From assembly GCA_016935985.1 (NCBI GenBank), contig JAFGPW010000001.1, positions 62,001-126,000 of the forward strand: a stretch of 64,000 nucleotides of DNA. The letters run 5' to 3'. The DNA comes from Candidatus Woesearchaeota archaeon. GTDB taxonomy: Archaea > Nanobdellota > Nanobdellia > Woesearchaeales > JAFGPW01. The notes under the pieces are model-generated. The model was not told the origin of the DNA. It was given only the letters and a program-made list of their open reading frames with translations, and did not search any database. The number at the start of each line of letters is the position of its first letter. The stretch's first letter is position 1. Shown piece by piece: positions 1-8,634 of this stretch. Position numbers and translations under genes: made by a program.

Positions 1-1
1 G

Positions 2-1327
2 GTGTTCAACCGGCTCGAGCAGTACGTCGTGATGGGCCACGTCCCGGAGAAGGCCGAGCTCATCGTGATGGGCGGCACATTCCCGTCGTTCCCGAAGCGG
101 TACCGCGAGCGGTTCGTCGCCGACGCGTTCGCCGCGATGAACGACTTCTCTCGCCTGTTCTTCAGGGAGGGGAATCTCGACCTGCCGCGATTCAAGCGGT
201 TCTTCCTGCTGCCCGGGAAGGTCGGCGACCCTGCGCGGGACCGGGAGGTGCGGCGACGGATGCTCGCCGGGAAGCGGAAGCGGGAGCGCGTGCTGGAGAA
301 GGAGCAGGCGAGGAACGAGACCGCGGCGGTGCGCTGCGTCGGCCTGACCATCGAGACGCGTCCCGACTACGGCATGCGGCGCCACGGCCTCGCGATGCTC
401 CGGCTCGGCGCGACGAGGGTCGAGGTCGGCGTGCAGTCGACGGATGACGACGCGCTCGCGAGAATCGGACGTGGCCACACGGTGGCCGACAGCATCCAGT
501 CGATGCGCGAGCTGCGCGACCTCGGCTTCAAGCTGAACGTCCATTATATGCTCGGGCTGCCGGGCATGACGCGGAAAAAGGATGTCGAGGGCATGCATCG
601 CCTGTTCGACGACCCGGACTTCCGGCCTGACATGCTCAAGATCTACCCGTGCATGGTGATGAGGGGGACGCCGCTCCATCGGGATTGGCGACAGGGAAGG
701 TTCAGGCCGATCGGGACGAAGGAGGCGGTCGAGCGCATCATCGCGGCGAAGCGCCGGGTGCCGCCGTACTGCAGGATCATGCGGGTGCAGCGCGACATCC
801 CGACCGCCGTCACCGAGGCGGGCGTCGGCATGACGAACCTGCGCCAGCTCGTGCATGCGGAGATGCGCAGGCGCGGCGAGAGGTGCCGGTGCATCAGGTG
901 CCGGGAGGTCGGCCGCGCCCCGGCGGGCGGCGGGAAGGGCGTGTCGTACGGCACCATCGAGTATCTGGCAGCGCAGGGGCATGAGCGTTTCATCTTCGCG
1001 GGCAGGCGTACGGCCGGCGAGTGGCGGCTGCTCGGCTTCGCGCGCCTCCGGTTCCCGTCCGACGACCCGGATGCCGCGTTCCTGCGCGAGCTGCACGTGT
1101 ACGGCAGCGCGACCCCGCTCGGCGAGAGGGGCGAGGTCCAGCATACCGGCATCGGACGGGAGCTCATGCGGCGCGCCGAGACGCAGGCGACGGCTGCCGG
1201 GAGATCCCGGCTGCTGGTGATCTCCGGCATCGGCGTCAGGGGCTACTACCGCCGGCTCGGCTACCGCAGGGGCGGTCCTGAGCGGCTCTATATGGAGAAG
1301 CGCCTTGGGACAGGGCATCGGGGCTGA
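2..1327 (+). CDS. elp3: Elp3-type tRNA U34 acetyltransferase, 5' end cut off by window
   Basis: The visible 441 residues match the later part of an Elp3 radical SAM enzyme that places a carboxymethyl-type group on C5 of tRNA wobble uridine. Seen: the strand segment GLTIETRPDYG, the GVQSTDDDALARIGRGHT stretch, a Cys-rich RCRCIRCREVGR zinc-type site, and a C-terminal GNAT acetyltransferase domain ending in RGYYRRLGYRRGGPERLYMEK. The iron-sulfur Cys motif lies upstream of the window, so the true start is not visible; the first in-window codon is not a real start. A TATA-like box for the next gene follows at once, so the unit probably ends here. Confidence 0.92.
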   Translation: MFNRLEQYVVMGHVPEKAELIVMGGTFPSFPKRYRERFVADAFAAMNDFSRLFFREGNLDLPRFKRFFLLPGKVGDPARDREVRRRMLAGKRKRERVLEKEQARNETAAVRCVGLTIETRPDYGMRRHGLAMLRLGATRVEVGVQSTDDDALARIGRGHTVADSIQSMRELRDLGFKLNVHYMLGLPGMTRKKDVEGMHRLFDDPDFRPDMLKIYPCMVMRGTPLHRDWRQGRFRPIGTKEAVERIIAAKRRVPPYCRIMRVQRDIPTAVTEAGVGMTNLRQLVHAEMRRRGERCRCIRCREVGRAPAGGGKGVSYGTIEYLAAQGHERFIFAGRRTAGEWRLLGFARLRFPSDDPDAAFLRELHVYGSATPLGERGEVQHTGIGRELMRRAETQATAAGRSRLLVISGIGVRGYYRRLGYRRGGPERLYMEKRLGTGHRG

Positions 1328-1361
1328 AAGTTTTTTATAGGGAGCCCGATTCCGGGATGCC

Positions 1362-2309
1362 ATGCCCTTCGTCCGCGAGCCCATCCCCGACCGCGAGTCC
1401 ATCGAGATCAAGCCCGGCTTCCGGGAGCGCTACAGCGCGCTCACCGACTGGGAGCCGTTCATCGACTTCTCGCTCTCATTCCTGCAGCGGAGCATCAGGG
1501 TGAACACGCTCAAGACGACGGTCGGGCGGGCGCGACGGCGCCTGTCTTCGGATTGGGAACTCGAGCCGATCCCCTGGTGCCCGGAGGGGTTCTGGGTGAA
1601 GAGCGAGCGCCGGGACATCGGCAACACCACCCTCCACGCCCTCGGCCACATCTACGTCCAGGAGGCGGTCTCGATGATCCCGCCGATCGTGCTCGATCCG
1701 AGGCCAGGCGAGCATGTGCTCGATCTGTGCGCGTCTCCCGGCTCCAAGACCACCCAGATCGCCGCGATGATGCGGAACGAGGGGGCGCTCGTCGCGAACG
1801 ACATGACCGGCGCGCGCATGAAGCCGCTCGGGCTCAACCTCCAGCGGTGCGGGGTCTCGAACGCGATCATCACGATGATGGAGGGCCAGTGGTTCACGGG
1901 CAAGAGCTTCGACCGCGTGCTCGTGGACGCGCCCTGCTCGGGCACCGGCACGATCCGGAAGTCGCTCAAGACGCTGCGCATGTGGAACCCCGGCATGACC
2001 AAGCGGCTCTCCGCGGTCCAGAAGCGCCTGCTCCTCACGGCCTACGACAACCTGCGTCCCGGTGGCGTGGCGGTCTACTCGACCTGCACGCTCGAGCCCG
2101 AAGAGGACGAGGCGGTCCTCGACCATCTCCTCAGGGAACGGGAAGGGGCGTCGCTCGAGCCGATCGGGCTGCCGCTGCGCCGCGGCGATCCGGTGCTCTC
2201 GTTCGCCGGCCGGGAGTACGACCCTCGCATCAAGGACGCGCTGCGGCTGTGGCCGCAGGACAACGACACTGAGGGGTTCTTCGTCGCCAGGATCCGGAAA
2301 CCGGAGTGA
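1362..2309 (+). CDS. NSUN/RsmB-family RNA cytosine-C5 methyltransferase
   Basis: 315-residue SAM-dependent RNA m5C methylase. The SAM-binding motif LDLCASPGSKTTQ lies near residue 120, motif IV DAPCSGTG near 190 and the catalytic motif VI STCTLEPEEDE near 240; both Cys residues used by this family (PC and TC) are present. Size is close to archaeal Trm4-like enzymes, so tRNA is the likely substrate, though rRNA cannot be excluded. It starts about 25 bases after the box GTTTTTTATAG, so the mRNA is probably nearly leaderless. No extra PUA domain is seen. Confidence 0.92.
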   Translation: MPFVREPIPDRESIEIKPGFRERYSALTDWEPFIDFSLSFLQRSIRVNTLKTTVGRARRRLSSDWELEPIPWCPEGFWVKSERRDIGNTTLHALGHIYVQEAVSMIPPIVLDPRPGEHVLDLCASPGSKTTQIAAMMRNEGALVANDMTGARMKPLGLNLQRCGVSNAIITMMEGQWFTGKSFDRVLVDAPCSGTGTIRKSLKTLRMWNPGMTKRLSAVQKRLLLTAYDNLRPGGVAVYSTCTLEPEEDEAVLDHLLREREGASLEPIGLPLRRGDPVLSFAGREYDPRIKDALRLWPQDNDTEGFFVARIRKPE

Positions 2310-2345
2310 CGGATGGCGGGCGATTCACGTCGTGCCGTCTTAGGA

Positions 2346-2358
2346 AAAGTATATATAT
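2346..2358 (+). promoter_or_regulatory. TATA-like promoter box of the CBS gene
   Basis: AAAGTATATATAT is a good archaeal TATA element about 50 bases before the ATG at 2400, leaving a short leader with an AGGTGG ribosome site. Confidence 0.6.
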
Positions 2359-2399
2359 GACTGCACCATATAATCAGGCTGGGCAACCAGGTGGTGGCA

Positions 2400-2876
2400 A
2401 TGGAAAAGATGATCTCACGCTATGTCAAGGACTACATGACCAAGAAAGTCATCTCCGTCTCCAGGGACGCGTCAGTGTATGAGGTGGCGAAGAAGATGAG
2501 CGAGAAAGGAATCTCGTGCATCGTCGTCGTCGAGGGCACGAAGCCGGTGGGCATCATCACCGAGCGCGACATGATCAAGCGGGTGATCACCTCGCACAAG
2601 GACATCAAGAAGATCAGGGTGGATGAGGTCATGTCAAAGCCCATCTTCTCGCTGCCGCCGGATGCCGACATCATCTCCGCCGGCGAGTCGATGAAGCAGA
2701 AGAAGGTCAGGAAGTTCCCGATCGTGAAGGACAACAAGCTCGTCGGCGTCATCACCGAGACCGATGTCATCCAAGGCATCATCAAGCTGGTGCGGCACCT
2801 CAACTGGGAGCTCGTCACCATGAAGATCACCCTTGAGGACTATATCGAGAAGCTCAAGGAGATCCACGTCCTCTAG
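2400..2876 (+). CDS. CBS-domain pair protein
   Basis: 158 residues forming two CBS motifs (about 10-65 and 75-130), each with the typical pattern of a variable strand, GIITERD or GVITETD, and following helix. CBS pairs bind adenine nucleotides or SAM and usually regulate partner proteins. A C-terminal helix of about 30 residues follows. The GTG at 2391 is a possible alternative start, but the ATG at 2400 sits better behind AGGTGG. It stands alone between its own promoter and a long gap, so its partner is unknown. Confidence 0.85.
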   Translation: MEKMISRYVKDYMTKKVISVSRDASVYEVAKKMSEKGISCIVVVEGTKPVGIITERDMIKRVITSHKDIKKIRVDEVMSKPIFSLPPDADIISAGESMKQKKVRKFPIVKDNKLVGVITETDVIQGIIKLVRHLNWELVTMKITLEDYIEKLKEIHVL

Positions 2877-3009
2877 GCGTCCCGGACACACACTCTCAAT
2901 CATATATTTTCTCATATATATTATAAAGTATATATCATTATGTACCTATCATGACAGCTAGTTCCTGAAAGTCATGCCGTACAAGCGCAATGATTTTATA
3001 CTTCGGCGT

Positions 3010-3362
3010 CTCACCAGACGTGTTCTTGCGAGTAGGCCTCGTGCCGAAACCGAGAATGGGGGGTGTAGGCGCTGGCACCCTATCTGCAGTCGCGCATACC
3101 ACCCGACGCATACGCATCAGGCATACGGAAGCCACGTGTTTCAGCATGCCACGCCCGGTGCGATCCACTGCCGGCAAGGAAACCTCTGTCGTCGCGAAGG
3201 TCTTGGGGTGAACGGGAGATAATCCCATGACGAGACCGACGAGCCAGGTTTACTTCAAACAGCGATGGAACGCAGGGCAGCCCAAGTCTCCCGTACGAGG
3301 ACCCGTTCCGGAGATGCCGATGCGAAGGGGCCGGACGCGGCTAAAGAATGGCGTCTACCAAC
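3010..3362. ncRNA. Possible structured RNA in a 540-base gap
   Basis: No convincing protein is seen between 2877 and 3419. The stretch is GC-rich between AT-rich edges, has a perfect hairpin CGTCTCACCAGACG at 3008-3021, and its two ends can pair: AGACG..TTCTT near 3017-3028 with AAGAA..CGTCT near 3344-3356. TATA-like boxes lie upstream (about 2920-2940 and 2994-3000), favouring the plus strand. The segments GAAACCTCTGTC (about 3179) and ACAGCGA (about 3258) loosely resemble RNase P conserved regions, but their spacing is wrong. SRP RNA is an alternative. The family is not identified. Confidence 0.3.
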
Positions 3363-3419
3363 GTATTTGCCCTTCGGGGTATTTGCGTTCTTGGATGCCA
3401 GCATGATAGGCAATGACAG

Positions 3420-4184
3420 TCAGCCTACCCCTATCTTTCTCATGCCCTTCCGCGCAGGCCCTTTGGTCCCCAGGTCGCTGATCCTGGCCGCCAGCAGGCC
3501 GGCCTCGAAGAGGAGCAGGAACGGCACCGCGAGCACGAGCTGCGAGAAGATATCCGGCGGCGTCAGAACCGCGGCGAGCGCGAGCGCCGCCACCAGGACA
3601 TAGGGCCTGCCGCGCGCGAGGGTCCGGACATCGGCGATGCCGGTCCGCACCAGGACAGCCACCACGACCGGCGCGAGGAAGACGAGCCCCATGCCAAGGA
3701 CGAGCGATGCCTCGAACGAGAGGAGCGAGGAGAAGGTGAGGAGCGGCGTCACGGCACCTGTCTGCGACGTGAGGAACGCGAGCGTGACCGGCACGGCGAT
3801 GAGATAGGAGAAGAGCGCGCCGGCGATGAACAGCACCGAGGCGATTGGCAGGAGCGCCCACCCCGCGCGCCGCTCCCTCGCCGTGAGCGCCGCGTGCGAG
3901 AACGCGAGCGCATGGTAGAGCACGACCGGCGATCCCGCGACGAGACCTGCGACGAACGAGAGCATGAGCGTGCCGACGAACGCCTCCTGCGGCGCGGTGT
4001 AGTAGATCACGAGCCCCTGGAGCCGGGCCGGGAGCAGAGCCGCAGCGACGAGCGTCTCCCGCCAGGCATAGGCGGCGATGCCAAAGAGGATGATTACGGC
4101 AGCCGAGATGAGCAGGCGTCTGCGCAGCTCGGCGAGGTGGGAGAGCAGGGGCAGCGGAGGATCGGGTAGGGCCATGGGGCTCAT
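3420..4184 (-). CDS. tatC: Twin-arginine translocase subunit TatC
   Basis: 254-residue polytopic membrane protein that recognises folded Tat substrates. Seen: the N-terminal HLAELRRRLLIS motif ahead of the first membrane helix, the PQEAFVGTLMLSFVAGL segment after it, about six hydrophobic segments, and the C-terminal VLTPPDIFSQLVLAVPFLLLFE block, all diagnostic for TatC. The start lies about 27 bases after the minus-strand box ACTATATATA. No TatA gene is next to it. The region just downstream holds no obvious gene. Confidence 0.95.
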   Translation of the reverse strand: MSPMALPDPPLPLLSHLAELRRRLLISAAVIILFGIAAYAWRETLVAAALLPARLQGLVIYYTAPQEAFVGTLMLSFVAGLVAGSPVVLYHALAFSHAALTARERRAGWALLPIASVLFIAGALFSYLIAVPVTLAFLTSQTGAVTPLLTFSSLLSFEASLVLGMGLVFLAPVVVAVLVRTGIADVRTLARGRPYVLVAALALAAVLTPPDIFSQLVLAVPFLLLFEAGLLAARISDLGTKGPARKGMRKIGVG

Positions 4185-4242
4185 AAGGAGTCACTATCGG
4201 CCAGAAGTATATATAGTTTCTGAAGAGCGGGGGAAGGGATGA

Positions 4243-6366
4243 TCAGCGGTAGACGAACCTGCTGTGCCGCCGCTCGAGCGCCGCCTTCTCCTCGATGTGG
4301 AGCCGCACGCTCCGCTCGCGCAACTCGTGCTCCTTCCGGGCGAGATCCTCGCGCTTCTCTTGGAGCCGCTTCTCCTTGGACGCGACCTCCCGCTCCCTCG
4401 CCGCGAGGTCGCGCAGCGTCTCCTTGTTCAGGGAAGTGAAGTCGGCGATGCGCTTCTTGACCGCGGCGAACTGGTCGGCGACGAGCCGGTGCTCCCGGTC
4501 GAGCTTGGAGAGCTCCTGCTCGACGTGGCGCTTGCGCTCCTGCCAGACCTTCCTCTCGTCCGCGAGCGCGCGCTCGCGGGACTCGAGCTCCGTCTCCTTC
4601 TTGCCGAGCAGCGTCTCCTTCTCCTTCACGGCCTGCTCGCGCGCCTTCGCGGCGGTCTCGGCGATCGTGAGCGCCTTGTAGCGCTCGGCGATGTCGTGCT
4701 CCTTGTCCCTCGCGTCCGCCTCGCGGGCGGCGAGGTCCTTCTCCTTGCCCTTCGCCTCCTTCTCCCGCGCCTCGACCGACTCGAACTGGTCGATGAGGTT
4801 CCTGCTCGACGCCTCGAGGAACGACTTCTTCTCGGCGAGGGACGCCTCCTCCTTGATGAGGGACTCGTGCTTCTTGGCGAGGATCGCCTGCTCGTCGGCG
4901 AGCTGGCGCGCGAGCGCCTCCTCGCGCTTCAGCTTCTCGGAGAGCTCCGCATCCCGGGGGCCGATCCGCTTCTCGCGGTGCCCGAGGTCGACCTGCTGCC
5001 TCGTCAGCTTGTCGGTGAGGCCGGCGAGCGCCCTCTCCTTGGCGGCGAGCTCGTGGTCGAGGAGGTCGAGCCTTTTTTCGCGCGCGACCACCTCCTCCTC
5101 GATCTTCCGGACGTCCTTCTCGTGCTGCGTTATCTCCTTGTCCCGATCCTTCAGGTCCTTCTCCCACTCGGCGAGCGTGCTCTGGTGCTTCTCCCACTGC
5201 TTGATGTGCTGCTCGTGCCGGTCGAGATTGTGCCGGCGCGCGACGAGCGTCGTGTGCTGGGTCTTCTGCTCGCGCTCCTTCGCGAGGATCTTCTTCTCCT
5301 TCCCGTGGAGCGAGGCCTCCTTCCTCGCGAGGCCTGCCGCGTGAGCCTCGAGGTCCTTCCTGATCCTCCCGAGGTCCTTCTGCTGGAGCTCGAGGTTGAC
5401 CCTGCTCTCCTTCGCGAGCCATGATTCCTTCTTGGCGCGGTCGAGCTCGCGCGCGATCGTCCGCTTGTCCACGCGGAGCGCCGCCTCGTCCTTCGTGAGC
5501 CTGGCGCGCTCCTCCTTGAGCGCGTGCTGCTGCTCGTCGAGGGCCTTCTCCTGCCGCTCGAGCCTCTTCGCGAGCGCGATGAGGTCGTGGTTCTCTTTCG
5601 TCAGGAGCTCTTTCTCCCGCCTGCGCTCCGCGATGCCGGTCTCGACGGCCGCGAGGTCGGCCTTCGCCCGCTCGACCTCCGCCTTCGCGCGCTCCTCCGC
5701 CTTCGCGGCAGCGTTCATCTCGCGCACGAGGTCCTGTTTCTTGCGCGCGAACTCGTCATGGATGCGCTTCGCCTCGGCCTCCTCGTCGCTCACCGCCGCC
5801 TCCTTCCCGGCGAGCGCGCGCTCGCGCGCGCCGAGCTCCTTCTCGAAGGCGCCGAGCCTCTTCTCGAGGCGCGCGAGGTCGGCCCCCTTCGCCGCAAGCG
5901 CCCCCTCGCGCGTGCGCACGCGGACGATCGCCTCGTCGAGCTCGCGCTTGCTGCGCACATAGCCTGACTTCGCCTTCGCGAGCTCGTCCTGGTTCCTCGT
6001 GTAGGCCTCGATCTGGCGGTTCGCCTTGGACCGCAGTCCCGCTATCTCGCGCGCCTTGTTCCGCTGCGCGACCTCCTGGCGCCGGACCGCGGACTCCCTA
6101 TTCGCGATCTCCTTCTGGCGGAGGGTGCCCTTCGTGTCAACTGCCGGCACCGGCCGGCGCTCCGGCTGCGCCTGCCTGAGGAGGATGCGCTTGCGCTCGA
6201 GCATCTCGCCGATGAGGTGGTCGGGGATCTGGCCATAGCCCTTGAGGTCGAGGGCATGGAGCAGTTCGAGCCAGTCGTCATGGCTCCAAGAGAACTCGTG
6301 GGCAGCGATCCATCTATCGAGGAATCCGGACTTCTCTAGCTCATACAGCAGCTCCTTGTCGTCCAG
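4243..6366 (-). CDS. Giant coiled-coil protein, probable non-ATG start
   Basis: About 700 residues, nearly all charged heptad-like helix rich in Lys, Glu, Arg and Ala, as in SMC-like or filament proteins; no ATPase motif is seen. The ORF track begins at an ATG at 6204, but the frame stays open upstream to a stop at about 6375 and encodes 54 clearly protein-like residues (KELLYELEKSGFLDRWIAAH onward, a compact helical domain). That stretch has no ATG, GTG or TTG; a CTG at 6366 follows GGGGTGACCTCAA and a TTTTTAAAC box, so CTG is the proposed start. Function unknown; a structural role is an inference. Confidence 0.65.
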   Translation of the reverse strand: MDDKELLYELEKSGFLDRWIAAHEFSWSHDDWLELLHALDLKGYGQIPDHLIGEMLERKRILLRQAQPERRPVPAVDTKGTLRQKEIANRESAVRRQEVAQRNKAREIAGLRSKANRQIEAYTRNQDELAKAKSGYVRSKRELDEAIVRVRTREGALAAKGADLARLEKRLGAFEKELGARERALAGKEAAVSDEEAEAKRIHDEFARKKQDLVREMNAAAKAEERAKAEVERAKADLAAVETGIAERRREKELLTKENHDLIALAKRLERQEKALDEQQHALKEERARLTKDEAALRVDKRTIARELDRAKKESWLAKESRVNLELQQKDLGRIRKDLEAHAAGLARKEASLHGKEKKILAKEREQKTQHTTLVARRHNLDRHEQHIKQWEKHQSTLAEWEKDLKDRDKEITQHEKDVRKIEEEVVAREKRLDLLDHELAAKERALAGLTDKLTRQQVDLGHREKRIGPRDAELSEKLKREEALARQLADEQAILAKKHESLIKEEASLAEKKSFLEASSRNLIDQFESVEAREKEAKGKEKDLAAREADARDKEHDIAERYKALTIAETAAKAREQAVKEKETLLGKKETELESRERALADERKVWQERKRHVEQELSKLDREHRLVADQFAAVKKRIADFTSLNKETLRDLAAREREVASKEKRLQEKREDLARKEHELRERSVRLHIEEKAALERRHSRFVYR

Positions 6367-6477
6367 TTGAGGTCACCCCAACAAACCTCAACCCATTCTG
6401 CCTGAGTGAGTTTAAAAACATTTACCGTCACTCTGAAATGGGTTCAGCATCGACGGGAGAAGGGCGATAAGACACGT

Positions 6478-7167
6478 TCAGAACATCCCGAGGATCTGGA
6501 TGAAGGAGGGCGCCATGACGGTCGCGCCGTAGTAGAGGAAAAGGTAGATCAGGATGCCGCCGAGCAGCCATACTGACGCGTGCATCCGGCGCTGCCGGTT
6601 CAGCTCGTAGAGGATGAAGCTGTTGAAGGCGGCATAGAAGAGCCCTGCGGCGACGAGCGGGCTCGTGCCTGCGGTCGGCTCATGCAGGATGATGGTGGTC
6701 GCGCCTGCCGCTCCTGCGAGGGTGACGGTGGTGACCTTCCGCATGCCGGCGACGATGAAGGTGCCGAAGACCGCGAGCAGCGGCAGGATCGGCGCGAAGG
6801 TGCCGGCATGGGCCTCGCGCCTGCCGTCGGAATCGACGTTCCGTATCACGAAGTAGGTGAAGTAGCTCTCGACGAGCGCGAGGAGTGTGAGCAGGAGGTA
6901 GATGAGGACGTCGCTCTGGACAGTGAGGTCGAGGAAGATGACGGTAGGAAGGGTGATGATGAGGAAGATCAGGTTGAGCCCGAAGATGAGGGTGGTATAT
7001 ACCCAGGCGTTGACCAGGCTCTCGCCCGGCTCCATCACCCGGCCGTAGATGTCCTCGATGGTCTTCTCCGAGATGCCGGCCTTGCCGAGCAGGCGCTGGA
7101 TGTCCTGAAGGGAATAGCCGCGTTCGACCGCACCCTTGATGTAGTCGAAGAGCCGTTTCTCTACCAT
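6478..7167 (-). CDS. Membrane protein with N-terminal helical domain
   Basis: 229 residues. The first 45 form a soluble three-helix-like domain (VERGYSLQDIQRLLGKAGIS resembles UBA or HTH-like folds), followed by about six hydrophobic segments. No family is recognised. The ATG is about 27 bases after the box GTTTAAATACC, giving a leaderless start and its own promoter. A membrane anchor that presents a cytosolic interaction domain is the simplest reading. Confidence 0.75.
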   Translation of the reverse strand: MVEKRLFDYIKGAVERGYSLQDIQRLLGKAGISEKTIEDIYGRVMEPGESLVNAWVYTTLIFGLNLIFLIITLPTVIFLDLTVQSDVLIYLLLTLLALVESYFTYFVIRNVDSDGRREAHAGTFAPILPLLAVFGTFIVAGMRKVTTVTLAGAAGATTIILHEPTAGTSPLVAAGLFYAAFNSFILYELNRQRRMHASVWLLGGILIYLFLYYGATVMAPSFIQILGMF

Positions 7168-7238
7168 AGGGCGCTTTCGGGCGGCTTCAGGTATTTAAAC
7201 ATTTGTCAATACTTAGAAAGGGTATCCGCGCCCGAATG

Positions 7239-7376
7239 TCAGGGCAGGACGCTCGTGTTCGTGAGCTCGATGTTCGTGTTGGGGAGGCTCGTCGTATAGG
7301 GCAGGAAGATGAAGAATATCGCGAGCAGCAGCAGGGTCAGCATGAGGATGATGATGAGCAGCACCGCCTTCTTCAT
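7239..7376 (-). CDS. 45-residue single-span membrane peptide (not in ORF track)
   Basis: Translation begins MKKAVLLIIILMLTLLLLAI, a Lys-Lys start and a long membrane span, followed by a short polar tail of Thr, Asn and Pro ending in SVLP. The stretch GGGGGACGG just upstream is a plausible ribosome site. It lies 51 bases after ackA on the same strand and may be co-transcribed with pta-ackA. Function unknown; a small membrane peptide or an exported peptide anchored by its signal are both possible. Confidence 0.55.
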   Translation of the reverse strand: MKKAVLLIIILMLTLLLLAIFFIFLPYTTSLPNTNIELTNTSVLP

Positions 7377-7427
7377 GAGCCGTCCCCCGCATCCATTCCC
7401 CGTTTCTCTTCCCTCTACCCTTCCCCC

Positions 7428-8630
7428 CTATCTCTTCTTCCTCCCTTGCCGTCGCTCCCTTAATAATCCTTCGGTCTCCTTCGCGATCTCGAGCTCCTCG
7501 TTCGTCGGGATGACGAGCGCCTTGATCCGCGATCCGGGCCTGGTGATGACCCTCTCGTTCCGCCGGTTCTTCGCCGGGTCGAGCGTGAGGCCGGCGAACG
7601 CCAGGTAGCCGCATACCTTGCGCCTGATGTCAGGCTCGTTCTCGCCGATGCCGGCGGTGAAGACGATCGCGTCAAGGCCGTGCATGATGGTCATGTAGCT
7701 GCCGACGTACTGCGCGATCCGGTAGGCGAGCATGTCGAGAGCGAGCCGCGCGTGGGCGTTGCCCTTCGCCGCCGCCTCTTTTAGGTCCCTGACGTCGCTC
7801 GAGAGGTTGGAGATGCCCTTGAGACCCGACTGCTTGTTGAGGTAGCCGGAGAGCTCGTCTGGGTCCATATGCTTCTTCTTGATCAGGTAGAGCACGACCT
7901 CGGGGTCGAGCTCGCCGGAGCGCGTGCCCATGATGAGCCCATCGAGCGGCGAGAAGCCCATCGAGGTGTCGACCGACCGACCGTCCTTCACCGCGCAGAT
8001 GGAGGAGCCGTTCCCTAGGTGGCAGGTGATGATCTCATGCGACTTCTCCTTCCCGAGCATCCGCGCTGCCTCCCGCGCGACGTACTTGTGGCTCGTGCCA
8101 TGGAAGCCGTACTTGCGGATCCGGTATTTCTTATAGAGGCCGTAGGGGATCCCGTAGAGGAACGCGTGGTCGGGGATGGTCTGGTGGAACGCGGTGTCGC
8201 ACACGATCACCTGCGGGACGCTCGGGAGCGCCCTCATGCACGCCTTGATGCCTGCGATCTCGGGAGGGTTGTGCAGCGGCGCGAACTCGGCGAGGCGCTT
8301 GATCGTCGCGAGAACCCTCTTCGTCACCCGCGTCGGGCCCGTGTAGTACTCGCCGCCGTGCACCACGCGGTGGCCGACAGCGTCGATGTCGGCAAGCCGA
8401 GCTATGACCGTGAAGTCGAGCAGCGATTGCAGGGCGAGCTTGACCGCCGCGAGATGGTCCTTCACCGCGCACGTCGTCGTCTGCTTGTTCGCGCCAGCGG
8501 TGAAGGTGACGTTGCAGCGCGGGAGCCCGATCGCGTCGACGTGCCCGCTGAGGAGCGCGACGCCCCTCTTCGTGTCGAAGAGCTTGTACTTCAGCGACGA
8601 GCTGCCCGAGTTGAGCACGAGGATCCTCAT
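7428..8630 (-). CDS. ackA: Acetate kinase
   Basis: Interconverts acetyl phosphate plus ADP and acetate plus ATP. 400 residues, the normal family length. Seen: N-terminal NSGSSSLKYKLFD, the GFHGTSHKYV segment, HLGNGSSICAV, the DTSMGFSPLDGLIMGTRSGE block and C-terminal FTAGIGENEP, all acetate kinase hallmarks. It follows pta by 4 bases, so the two form an operon that gives substrate-level ATP from acetyl-CoA, or activates acetate. This pathway is bacterial in style and patchy in archaea. Confidence 0.97.
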   Translation of the reverse strand: MRILVLNSGSSSLKYKLFDTKRGVALLSGHVDAIGLPRCNVTFTAGANKQTTTCAVKDHLAAVKLALQSLLDFTVIARLADIDAVGHRVVHGGEYYTGPTRVTKRVLATIKRLAEFAPLHNPPEIAGIKACMRALPSVPQVIVCDTAFHQTIPDHAFLYGIPYGLYKKYRIRKYGFHGTSHKYVAREAARMLGKEKSHEIITCHLGNGSSICAVKDGRSVDTSMGFSPLDGLIMGTRSGELDPEVVLYLIKKKHMDPDELSGYLNKQSGLKGISNLSSDVRDLKEAAAKGNAHARLALDMLAYRIAQYVGSYMTIMHGLDAIVFTAGIGENEPDIRRKVCGYLAFAGLTLDPAKNRRNERVITRPGSRIKALVIPTNEELEIAKETEGLLRERRQGRKKR

Positions 8631-8634
8631 GGTC

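Noticed and set aside
3113-3137. SRP RNA helix 8 motif (ATCAGG..GGAA)
   Set aside because: The words occur in order, but the tetraloop-closing helix does not pair well, so SRP RNA is not claimed.
2938-3228. 96-residue minus-strand ORF and 82/73-residue plus-strand ORFs in the same gap
   Set aside because: They overlap one another in several frames, lack ribosome sites and match no family; a structured RNA is a better explanation.
4264-5424. 386-residue plus-strand ORF rich in Leu, Arg and Glu
   Set aside because: Shadow of the giant minus-strand coiled-coil gene.
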